Shown: in pieces, positions 15,514-23,045 of the stretch
How positions within the stretch are numbered: the first letter of the stretch is position 1
How the letters are laid out: each line of letters opens with the position of its first letter
NCBI GenBank assembly: GCA_963934855.1
Contig: CAWWAC010000021.1
Span: 1 to 33,104 of the forward strand
Reading direction: 5' to 3'
From: MAG-120531 sp963934855
Lineage (GTDB): Bacteria; Bacteroidota; Bacteroidia; Flavobacteriales; Flavobacteriaceae
DNA length: 33,104 nucleotides
Position numbers and translations under genes: made by a program
The notes under the pieces: model-generated
Told to the model about the DNA's origin: nothing
The model's input: the letters and a program-made list of their open reading frames with translations, nothing else
Databases searched by the model: none

Positions 15514-16304
15514 AAGAATTTGAAAATAAAAATTATTGGGCTCTAATTTTAGGAGGCTCTAGTGGGCTTGGTTTGGCCACCGCAAAAAAGCTAGCCGCCC
15601 ACGGCATGAATATTTGTGTAGTTCATAGAAATTCTAGGCTTCAAGAGTCAGAAATTACAGCTGAATTCAATAAAATAAAGGCAGAGGGTGTTGGCTTTGT
15701 GTCTTTTAACACAGACGCTATAAATCCTAAAAAAAGACAAGAACTCATAAATGACTTAGCACAATATTTAGGAAAAAGCGGACAAATTAGAACCTTGGTA
15801 CACAGTATAGCCAAAGGCAATTTAAAGCCTATGATAGCAGCTGAAGAGCCCACTTTAAAAAACGATGATTTTATTTTAACCATAAACGCTATGGCCATAA
15901 GCTTATACGATTGGACCAAAGCTATTTTTGAAGCTCATTTATTTGCAACAGATGCCAGAATCATTAGTTTCACAAGCCAGGGTAATACCAAGGCATGGAA
16001 AAACTATGCAGCTGTCTCTGCGGCAAAAGTTACCTTAGAAGCCCTTAGCAGAAATATAGCTTTGGAGTTTGCCCCCCATGGAATTAGAGCCAACTGCATA
16101 CAAGCAGGAGTGACTGATACGGCTTCTTTACAAATGATTCCAGGGAATGAACTAATTAAAGCGCACAGTTTGGCTATAAACCCCTTTAAGCGGTTAACCC
16201 TGCCGCAGGACGCAGCTAATGTAGCTTATTTGCTTAGTAAAGATGAGGCTAGTTGGATTACTGGAGCTATTATACCTGTAGACGGAGGCGCACATATATC
16301 TTAA
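15507..16304 (+). CDS. enoyl-ACP-reductase-like SDR (FabL/FabI type)
   Basis: A 265-residue SDR with a GGSSGLG cofactor start at 16-22. The LVHSIA motif (97-102) is typical of FabI-like enoyl reductases, and the active site has the spacing Tyr167-x6-Lys174 rather than the YxxxK of ketoreductases. The following A-K-V-T-L-E-A-L-S-R region and the V-T-D-T loop resemble B. subtilis FabL. It would reduce the 2,3 double bond of an acyl-ACP with NAD(P)H. The ATG at 15507 overlaps the type III synthase stop by seven bases. As the only SDR in the operon, its enoyl-reductase signature leaves the cluster without an obvious ketoreductase. A FabG-like role cannot be excluded by sequence alone. Confidence 0.8.
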   Translation: MVKEFENKNYWALILGGSSGLGLATAKKLAAHGMNICVVHRNSRLQESEITAEFNKIKAEGVGFVSFNTDAINPKKRQELINDLAQYLGKSGQIRTLVHSIAKGNLKPMIAAEEPTLKNDDFILTINAMAISLYDWTKAIFEAHLFATDARIISFTSQGNTKAWKNYAAVSAAKVTLEALSRNIALEFAPHGIRANCIQAGVTDTASLQMIPGNELIKAHSLAINPFKRLTLPQDAANVAYLLSKDEASWITGAIIPVDGGAHIS

Positions 16305-16322
16305 ATTTAAGTAAAAAAACAC

Positions 16323-16775
16323 ATGACATCTAATCAAATCATTCATTTATTACCCTACCAGAAACCTTTTCTGTTTGTTGATGAATTGACCACTATTTCT
16401 AAAGATGGCATGATTGGAAATTACACTTTTAAAGCTGATGAATATTTTTATAAAGGGCATTTTAAAAGCAACCCTGTTACCCCTGGAGTCATTTTGACCG
16501 AGTGCATGGCGCAGATTGGATTGGTGTGCTTGGGTATCTATCTTTTCAAAGATGAAATTTCTAATAGAACGCCCCCACAAATAGCTTTAACCTCTAGTCA
16601 GATTGATTTTTTTTTAACTGTAGCACCAAATGAAAAAGTAACCGTAATTTCTGAAATAGAGTTCTATAGATTTAATAAGCTAAAGTGTCAAGTAAAAATG
16701 TTAAACAAAAAAAATGAATTGGTTTGTAGAGGCATTATTTCTGGCATGACAAAATTGACTAAAAATGAAACATAG
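16323..16775 (+). CDS. 3-hydroxyacyl-ACP dehydratase (FabZ-like hotdog protein)
   Basis: A 150-residue single hotdog domain, close to FabZ in length. The family signature runs L-L-P-Y-Q-K-P-F-L-F-V-D-E near residues 9-21, then GHFKSNPVTPGVILTECMAQ with the catalytic His (GHF) and Glu (TECMAQ). It would remove water from a 3-hydroxyacyl-ACP to give the 2-enoyl form, the substrate for the reductase gene next to it. It lies 18 bases after the SDR and overlaps the ketosynthase by 11 bases. All catalytic residues are present. Housekeeping FabZ normally sits with lpx genes, so this one is probably a dedicated copy. Confidence 0.9.
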   Translation: MTSNQIIHLLPYQKPFLFVDELTTISKDGMIGNYTFKADEYFYKGHFKSNPVTPGVILTECMAQIGLVCLGIYLFKDEISNRTPPQIALTSSQIDFFLTVAPNEKVTVISEIEFYRFNKLKCQVKMLNKKNELVCRGIISGMTKLTKNET

Positions 16776-18039
16776 AGTAGTCATTACAGGAATGGGAGTT
16801 GTGGCACCTAACGGGGTTGGATTGGTTCAGTTTACCAAGGCTATAAAAAATGGAATATCTGGAATAAGCTTTCATCAAAATTTAAAAGATTTAGATTTTT
16901 CATGTTGCATAGGAGGGGTACCCTTAGTTTCTGAAGAAAAAAAGTTACAGTATTTTACTCCCTTACAACTTAGAGGTTTTAATAGTTCTGGTATTTTATA
17001 CGGATGCATGGCTGGTATAGATGCATGGAAAGATGCAGGTTTGCCCTTTAGTTCACAAAGTAAATTAGATTATGACAGTGGCACTATTTTTGGCACAGGG
17101 ACTTCTGGAGTTGAAAAATTTAGAGAAGCCATCTATAAAATAGACAACAAAGAGGTAAAGCGCTTAGGCAGTACCGTGGTGCTCCAAACTATGACTAGTG
17201 GTGTCAGTGCCTTTTTAGGTGGTATGTTAGGTTTGGGCAACCAAGTAAGCACCAATTCATCTGCTTGCACCACTGGAACAGAGGCTATTATTTTAGGTTT
17301 TGACAGAATACAAATGGGTAAAGCTAAGCGGATGTTAGTGGGAAGCTGTAGTGATGACGGCCCTTATATTTGGGGTGGTTTTGACGCCATGCGAGTCATG
17401 ACGTATAAGCACAATGACAGTCCCCAAGAGGGGTCTAGACCTATGAGCCATTCTGCCAGTGGTTTTGTACCTGGAAGTGGTGCTGGAGCTTTTATTTTAG
17501 AATCGCTAGAGAGTGCTTTAGAGCGAAAAGCCACTATTTACGCTGAGGTTTTAGGAGGGGCATTAAACTCTGGAGGACAACGTGAAGGCGGCAGTATGAC
17601 AGCTCCAAATGAAGAGGCTGTGGTGCGCTGTATTAAAGAAGCCATTAGAAGTGCAGGGATTTCCCCAGATGCTATAGACACTATCAATGGGCATTTAACA
17701 GCCACTTCAAAAGATGGTTTGGAAATTAAGAATTGGACCAAAGCACTAGACAGAAAAGGAATTAATTTTCCTTATATTAATTCATTGAAAGGAATGGTTG
17801 GGCATTGTTTAACTGCTGCAGGAAGTATTGAAAGTGTGGCTACAGTTCTACAATTAAAAGAGCAATTTATTTTTCCAAATATGAATTGTGAAGAGGTGCA
17901 CCCAGAAATTTTAAGCTTAATTTCAGAAAAAAAAATTCCAAAAAAATTATTAAAAACAAAAGTGATTATAGCAGCAAAAGCCAGTTTTGGTTTTGGTGAT
18001 GTAAACGGATGTGTTATATTAAAAAAATATTCCCCTTAA
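16765..18039 (+). CDS. beta-ketoacyl-ACP synthase (FabF-like)
   Basis: A 424-residue ketosynthase with two thiolase halves. Active-site Cys168 (in SSACTTG), His310 (NGHLTAT) and His347 (GMVGH) form the triad, with Lys342 conserved five residues before the second His and a SFGFGD glycine loop at the end. It should catalyse decarboxylative condensation of malonyl-ACP with an acyl chain. The usual A-H-G-T context of the first His is G-H-L-T here, which marks a divergent subgroup. No chain-length-factor partner (a KS copy without the Cys) is present, so it is not an ordinary type II aromatic PKS. It overlaps the dehydratase by 11 bases and is one base from the ACP gene. Confidence 0.92.
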   Translation: MKHRVVITGMGVVAPNGVGLVQFTKAIKNGISGISFHQNLKDLDFSCCIGGVPLVSEEKKLQYFTPLQLRGFNSSGILYGCMAGIDAWKDAGLPFSSQSKLDYDSGTIFGTGTSGVEKFREAIYKIDNKEVKRLGSTVVLQTMTSGVSAFLGGMLGLGNQVSTNSSACTTGTEAIILGFDRIQMGKAKRMLVGSCSDDGPYIWGGFDAMRVMTYKHNDSPQEGSRPMSHSASGFVPGSGAGAFILESLESALERKATIYAEVLGGALNSGGQREGGSMTAPNEEAVVRCIKEAIRSAGISPDAIDTINGHLTATSKDGLEIKNWTKALDRKGINFPYINSLKGMVGHCLTAAGSIESVATVLQLKEQFIFPNMNCEEVHPEILSLISEKKIPKKLLKTKVIIAAKASFGFGDVNGCVILKKYSP

Positions 18040-18040
18040 T

Positions 18041-18295
18041 ATGGAAAAAGAAGCCTTAATTGCCCAATTAAAAACAATTGTCCAACCTTATATTCAAGAT
18101 GAGGAGGCGTTTAATAATTTATCTGAAAGTACTGACTTTGTTAAAGATTTGAAGATTAACTCTGCAAATTTGGTAGATGTAATTTTAGACGTTGAAGAAG
18201 TATTTGATATTCTTATTGAAAACGCAGATATGGAAAAAATGTTGTCTGTACAGGCAGCTATGGATATTGTTAATGAAAAATTAGCCGCAAAATGA
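18041..18295 (+). CDS. acyl carrier protein of the polyketide operon
   Basis: An 84-residue acidic, helical protein of ACP size. The phosphopantetheine attachment site is Ser41 within K-I-N-S-A-N-L-V-D-V; the classical D-S-L is N-S-A here, so the preceding Asp is Asn40. The helix II stretch D-V-E-E-V-F-D is otherwise normal. It would carry the growing acyl chain for the adjacent ketosynthase, dehydratase and reductase. The gene starts one base after the ketosynthase stop and overlaps the phosphopantetheinyl transferase by four bases (ATGA). This neighbour is likely its own activating enzyme. The altered motif suggests it is specialised and may not be swapped freely with the housekeeping ACP. 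Confidence 0.88.
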   Translation: MEKEALIAQLKTIVQPYIQDEEAFNNLSESTDFVKDLKINSANLVDVILDVEEVFDILIENADMEKMLSVQAAMDIVNEKLAAK

Positions 18296-18909
18296 TAGGT
18301 AATGATGTGGTAGATTTAAAAGTAGCTGCCTTAGAATCTAATTGGATGAGACTTGGTTTTTTAGACAAAGTTTTTTCAGAAGAAGAGCAGGAAGTAATTC
18401 TAAATTCAGATAACAAATCACAGATGGTTTGGTTGTTTTGGAGCATGAAAGAGGCTGCGTATAAAATTTATATGCAGCAATTTGGAGTTCGCATTTTTAA
18501 TCCTAAAAAGCTGAGATGTGAAAGGCATTCTGAAAACAAAGGGCTGGTCCATTTTAATGGGTATAAATACGCAACTAAGTCTGAGATAACCAATGACTTT
18601 ATAAATACTTGGGCCTATTTAGAAACCTCTGTAAATGCATTAATTCACTGCTTTAAAATAACAGATTCTTCGTATATAACTCAATCTTTAGCAGCCAAAC
18701 AAAAGCTTTTAAAATCTTTCTCAGAAATAAAGAAAGTATTTGAAACAGATTTAGATATTAAGAGCTCTAAAAACAACATCCCTAGACTATTTTACAAAGG
18801 CTATGAGCAAAGAGATTCATTTTCTATAGCACACCACGGATTTTATGTGGCATGCGCTATTTCTTTCTTATCTCCCATTCTAAAATTTAATACCCACCCA
18901 CTGTGTTAG
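18292..18909 (+). CDS. 4'-phosphopantetheinyl transferase
   Basis: A 205-residue protein. The magnesium and CoA-binding motifs are G-N-D-V-V-D-L (Asp5, Asp8) near the start and W-S-M-K-E-A-A-Y-K (Glu54, Lys58). It would move the phosphopantetheine arm from CoA onto Ser41 of the ACP. Size and motif spacing lie between AcpS (about 120) and Sfp (about 230), so a compact Sfp-like or extended AcpS-like form. It overlaps both neighbours (four bases with ACP and seven with the pseudouridine synthase). A dedicated transferase inside the operon supports the view that the ACP is specialised. Confidence 0.88.
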   Translation: MIGNDVVDLKVAALESNWMRLGFLDKVFSEEEQEVILNSDNKSQMVWLFWSMKEAAYKIYMQQFGVRIFNPKKLRCERHSENKGLVHFNGYKYATKSEITNDFINTWAYLETSVNALIHCFKITDSSYITQSLAAKQKLLKSFSEIKKVFETDLDIKSSKNNIPRLFYKGYEQRDSFSIAHHGFYVACAISFLSPILKFNTHPLC

Positions 18910-19571
18910 AGTTAGAAATAGTAGACGAAAACAAGGAGTTTATAGTGGTAAATAAAATGTCTGGACTTATAAGTGAAAAAAGCCCTTTCGAAGACTGCAC
19001 TGTGGAGACCCAAGTGCTCAATCACCTTTTAAAAAGTAAATTAAACCCTTATATTGGTGTGATACACAGATTAGACCGCGTGACAAGTGGTGTATTAGTA
19101 TTTGCTAAGAGAAAGAAAGTTTTGGTAGCATTTAACGAGCTATTTAGCAGCCGTAAAGTTCAAAAAACATATTTAGCCATTGTTAAAATCAAGCCTCAAA
19201 AGGACAAGGATAAGCTCACCAATTTTTTAGTAAAAAATAACCTAGAAAAAAGAGCAGACATAGCGCTATTAAAATCAAAAGAAGCTCTTGAATGCTCGCT
19301 TTCCTATAGGGTACTAGGCAAGAATGATTTTGGATATCTTTTAGAAATAAAACCAACAACGGGGCGCTTTCATCAAATAAGAGCGCAATTAGCACATATT
19401 GGACTCCCTATTATTGGTGACGAAAAATACGGATCCAATGAAAAATACTTCCCACTTTCTATTTGCCTTCACGCATGGAAATTAAGCTATGAAGTCCCTA
19501 GCTCCAATACGCTCAATACTTATGAAGCCCCTTTGCCAAAAAATAGTTTTTGGGACTTTGCTGGAGTTTAG
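18903..19571 (+). CDS. RluA-family pseudouridine synthase
   Basis: A 222-residue pseudouridine synthase of the RluA family. The catalytic aspartate is Asp58 in HRLDRVTSG; a K-x-Y-L-A-I-V motif and the C-terminal G-R-x-H-Q-I-R-A motif follow. It lacks an N-terminal S4 RNA-binding domain, so it is closer in size to TruC-like tRNA enzymes than to RluC/RluD, and the RNA target is not determinable. The GTG start at 18903 overlaps the transferase stop by seven bases, so it is cotranscribed with the polyketide genes though unrelated in function. It could be a passenger or a regulatory coupling. It is followed by a 201-base gap, the likely end of the operon, without a clear terminator hairpin. Confidence 0.85.
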   Translation: MLELEIVDENKEFIVVNKMSGLISEKSPFEDCTVETQVLNHLLKSKLNPYIGVIHRLDRVTSGVLVFAKRKKVLVAFNELFSSRKVQKTYLAIVKIKPQKDKDKLTNFLVKNNLEKRADIALLKSKEALECSLSYRVLGKNDFGYLLEIKPTTGRFHQIRAQLAHIGLPIIGDEKYGSNEKYFPLSICLHAWKLSYEVPSSNTLNTYEAPLPKNSFWDFAGV

Positions 19572-19772
19572 ATTCTCGCTATTATTTTAGGTGGAAAATT
19601 GTTAAAGTGTCAGACCAGCTAGTTCCAGTAATTAGTATCAAAATGTAAAACAGAAAAATTATTTACGGGTTTTAATTATGTATCTTTCATCAAACATTAT
19701 TTTTTTCTCTATTTGTGTGAAGCGCTCATATTGTGTATTTTCACAATGGTTTTTAAACCAAAATAGTTCTAT

Positions 19773-22118
19773 ATGACAAAGACATCTAAGCCTTCTGAAA
19801 AGACAAGTGAGCAAACTGTCCATCATCTTTACAGTAGTGTACTATTGGTGGCTTATTTACTTATTGGCTTTGTGCCTAATTTAGGAGCGGTAGACCAAAT
19901 TGCACCTCAGTGGTTGTACCTCAATGGGGTAAGCGTACTGGCTAGTTTATACATTCTTAAAAACCATCTTTATTTTTCATCTGCTATTGGCAGTTTGTTT
20001 AAGACCAAGTTCTCTTGGCTATATTTAGCATTCATTGTTTGGGCTTCTGCCTCTTATTTTTATGCTATTAACCCCACAGAGGTTTTAGTGAATTTAGCTA
20101 GAGTAGTGGGTACGGCTATTGCGTTTTTTAATCTTTTTGTACTACTTCAGAAAATACCTAATAAATTTAGACTCATTGCGCTGGTGGCCACGGGCGCTTT
20201 GGCAGTAGAAATGTATATGGTTCTTGATCCATTACTTGGGCTACTTAAGCAGGGTATAAATGCTTCTAGATCTTCTTTGTTAAAAGGAACTACTGGAAAC
20301 ATTAACATTGCTGCACTTTCTCTAGCCATTAAAATGCCCTTTGCCCTCTACTTAATGAACCTGGCAAAGAAAACATGGCAGCGAATGGCTTACGGACTCC
20401 TAATTACACTCACTATTTTCTGTTTGGTTCTCATAGCTTCTAGAGCTTCTTATGTAGCTTTGATACTTAGTTTACTCCTTTATATAGCCTTTTGTTTATA
20501 TAATTATTACAAATCTGGAAAGTCTAAGAGATTACTGATTCCCATTCTCTATTTTGTGCTTCCTTTTGTCATTGCTGTTGGGGTGAGTGAACTCAGTACC
20601 GTAGGGCAGGATAATACTACTTTTTTTGAGCGTTCTGCCACCATAGTGCAGGCTACTACAGATGGTTCTATTGCAAGTCGTTTGCGTTTTTACATGGTAG
20701 GGGTGTCACATATTATGGCCAATCCTATTTTAGGGTCTGGGCTTGGGAATTGGAAATTAATTTCCATTTTATATGACAAGGAGTTTATTCAGGGTTATGT
20801 GGTGCCTTATCACATGCATAATGATTTTATTCAGATTGGCACAGAGCTTGGGATTATTGGATTTCTCATGTATGTAGGGCTTTTTGGAATACTCTTATTT
20901 TATATTATTTATATATCTAAGTCTAAACTCCCAGAAAACACCAAATTTTTTGTTGCTTTTCTCACTATGTCTCTGAGTACCTATGTGGTAGACGGAAACT
21001 TAAACTTCCCTTTAGCTAGACCTATTATGCAGATGGTTTGGGTATTGGTGATGGCACTTATTGTACTGCTTTTTCTAGATGCTAAAGCTTTTAATGGATC
21101 CTTTAAACCTACTCCTTTAAAAAAGGCATACTTGGTTTCTATCGTCTGCTTGGTCCTTTTAGCGCCGCTTACTTTTATTGCCTATCAGACAAATCTTTCT
21201 TTAAGAGGCCAACAGGTGCTTTTAGGAGAGTACAATGCTGGCCAGTTTCAAACCCCCCTTAATAAAATAGACCAAGTGGTACCAGAGATCCCTAATATTT
21301 CTGTGACTACTTTGCCTATTGCCTCTATGAAAGCCCGTTATTATATGGAAAACGGACAAGATGAAAAGGCCCTTATAATGCTTAGGGCTGGTATTAAAGC
21401 CAATCCTTATTTGGGCTTTAGTGAAACTCTAATGAGCCAAATATACAGCCGTCAAAACAAGGTAGACTCTGCTATTTTTTACGCCAAAATGGCTTATGAG
21501 CACCTGCCTATTTCTGCCCATTTCACTAACTATTTAAACTTACTTATTCAAAAAAATGATAGTCAAGAGGTAGATAGAATTTTTGTAAAAGACTCTGCCA
21601 AGCATGACGTGATGGTTTGGAAAAACTATATGATTGCTAATAATGCCTTAAAACCAGCGGGAACCTCTCAGGTTATTAAGGTAGCCAATAAGGCTATAGA
21701 ATTATTCCCAATAGACAAGGATTTTTTAATACTTAGAAAGATTGCGATTATTGGAAAGCTAGCGGTGGACCAAGCTTTAGCTTTGTCTGGGGAGGGTGCT
21801 GCTTTATTTGTACAACAAGATTATTTTAACGCAGCCCAAAAATTAGTGGCGGCGGCAGCTATAGACTCCTTAGAGTTTTCTTACTTTGAAAACGCAGGTA
21901 CTGCTTATTTTTCTATGGGTCAGTATGAGCAATCTCTCCCTTATTTTAATACTGTAATAGAAAAGCTAAACCCAAAATCTGGAAAGTCTGAGTATATTAT
22001 GGGGTTGGCGCTTGTTAATTTAGGAAGAATGGAAGAAGCTTGTGAGGCTTTTAGAGCCTCTAAGGCCTATATGAACTCAGAGGCAGAGCAAGCTTTGGCA
22101 CTCCATTGTAAGGAGTAA
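19773..22118 (+). CDS. O-antigen ligase/polymerase (Wzy_C-type) with C-terminal TPR region
   Basis: A 781-residue protein in two parts. Residues about 18-455 have 10 or more membrane helices and, between about 305 and 370, the ligase-like loop: R-F-Y-M-V-G-V, N-P-I-L-G-S-G-L-G-N-W, then H-N-D-F-I-Q-I-G-T-E-L-G-I-I-G. The H-N-D/Y-x-x-Q and E-x-G-I-x-G patterns are hallmarks of the Wzy_C (WaaL/PglL-type) family. Residues about 500-781 hold TPR-like repeats facing outside or the periplasm. Members join glycan chains to lipid or protein acceptors; which one cannot be told. No glycosyltransferase genes lie beside it, so it stands alone as an orphan surface-glycan gene. Confidence 0.85.
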   Translation: MTKTSKPSEKTSEQTVHHLYSSVLLVAYLLIGFVPNLGAVDQIAPQWLYLNGVSVLASLYILKNHLYFSSAIGSLFKTKFSWLYLAFIVWASASYFYAINPTEVLVNLARVVGTAIAFFNLFVLLQKIPNKFRLIALVATGALAVEMYMVLDPLLGLLKQGINASRSSLLKGTTGNINIAALSLAIKMPFALYLMNLAKKTWQRMAYGLLITLTIFCLVLIASRASYVALILSLLLYIAFCLYNYYKSGKSKRLLIPILYFVLPFVIAVGVSELSTVGQDNTTFFERSATIVQATTDGSIASRLRFYMVGVSHIMANPILGSGLGNWKLISILYDKEFIQGYVVPYHMHNDFIQIGTELGIIGFLMYVGLFGILLFYIIYISKSKLPENTKFFVAFLTMSLSTYVVDGNLNFPLARPIMQMVWVLVMALIVLLFLDAKAFNGSFKPTPLKKAYLVSIVCLVLLAPLTFIAYQTNLSLRGQQVLLGEYNAGQFQTPLNKIDQVVPEIPNISVTTLPIASMKARYYMENGQDEKALIMLRAGIKANPYLGFSETLMSQIYSRQNKVDSAIFYAKMAYEHLPISAHFTNYLNLLIQKNDSQEVDRIFVKDSAKHDVMVWKNYMIANNALKPAGTSQVIKVANKAIELFPIDKDFLILRKIAIIGKLAVDQALALSGEGAALFVQQDYFNAAQKLVAAAAIDSLEFSYFENAGTAYFSMGQYEQSLPYFNTVIEKLNPKSGKSEYIMGLALVNLGRMEEACEAFRASKAYMNSEAEQALALHCKE

Positions 22119-22171
22119 GGATTTTAAATATCGTTGTTTTTTTAACTGAAAGATTAGCCTATACGTTTTAT

Positions 22172-22500
22172 TTAAATATCGTCTTCCATCTCTAGCTTGA
22201 TTTTTCCTCCTGCCAATTGAAATGAGTTATTGTGACTCTTAATAATACCCTCTAAATCTTTTTTACTCGCTAGTTTTGAAGACTTGAAATGTGGTGTTTC
22301 TATCTGTGCCTCGTAAATGTCTTGGTGGCAGGTGTAGCAGGATTGAGAACCCGCAAATTGTTTGCCGTTTAATGAGTAGGGTATTCTTTGTCTAAAACGT
22401 GGTCCTTAATAGTGACATTGTTGAAATAGAAATGAAAGCCAAGGAAGAATATAATTAAAGAAATTATAAAAATAATTAGGCCGTATTTTTTAATTATGCG
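22172..22500 (-). pseudogene. decayed multiheme cytochrome c family gene
   Basis: On the minus strand, a frame beginning near 22497 encodes a membrane anchor (I-I-K-K-Y-G-L-I-I-F-I-I-S-L) but has no start codon (ATA where ATG is expected, after a TGA). It stops near 22367-22370. An overlapping shifted frame continues with K-Q-F-A-G-S-Q-S-C-Y-T-C-H, a CxxCH haem-binding site at 22325-22339, and then an I-Y-E-A-Q-I-E-T-P-H-F tail to the stop at 22172-22174. The F-A-G-S-x-S-C-x-x-C-H-x-x-I-Y pattern is that of Bacteroidota cytochrome c proteins, normally several hundred residues long with more haem sites. Here start loss, a one-base frame change and truncation make it a pseudogene. The rest of the 480-base gap (22119-22598) shows nothing further. 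Confidence 0.6.
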
Positions 22501-22598
22501 TCAAGTCTATTTATCTTTATTTAAAATAAGTTACAATTTCATAATTTGCTCAAAAAGACATAAAAATTAAAACTACTAGTTCTATTTTTTAAAATACA

Positions 22599-23045
22599 TC
22601 ACATCGCTTTAATTACATAGGTGACCACACCCCAAATAAGGAGCGTATTTTCCTCATTAACAGCTATGGCTTTATAACGCGTATTTGCAGGCATGAGATA
22701 CAAGACTCCGGCCAAGATTTTAAGTCTTTTCACTGTGAATTCTCCATCTATAAAACAAACGGCAATTTTTCCGTCTTTAGGCTCTAGACTTCTATCTATG
22801 ACCAGTAAATCTCCGTTATCTAGTCCTGCGTCCATCATAGATTCTCCGCTGACTCTAGCATAGAAGGTAGCCTCTTTATTGCGTACCAGATTTTCATCTA
22901 GGCTAATGCGGATTTCTTTAAAATCGTCTGCTGGCGATGGAAATCCTGCAGAGATTCCTCCTTCTATAATAGGTTGTTTTAAACCTGAAATTTCTGGAGT
23001 ATAGAAGGTTAAGCTGGCTACTTCTTTGATTTTTTTAAGTCTCAT
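22599..23045 (-). CDS. umuD: UmuD-like S24 autoprotease subunit of an error-prone polymerase
   Basis: A 148-residue protein. The self-cleavage site is Ala33-Gly34 in SAGFPSPA (E. coli UmuD has CGFPSPA at the same place), and the catalytic dyad is Ser69 (GESM) and Lys106 (FTVKRL). After DNA damage it would be cleaved to UmuD' and join UmuC to form a translesion polymerase. I prefer the ATG at 23045 over one 24 codons upstream: it forms an ATGA overlap with the umuC stop, gives the usual length, and the extra residues would overlap umuC in another frame. Here umuC precedes umuD, the reverse of the E. coli order. Confidence 0.9.
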   Translation of the reverse strand: MRLKKIKEVASLTFYTPEISGLKQPIIEGGISAGFPSPADDFKEIRISLDENLVRNKEATFYARVSGESMMDAGLDNGDLLVIDRSLEPKDGKIAVCFIDGEFTVKRLKILAGVLYLMPANTRYKAIAVNEENTLLIWGVVTYVIKAM

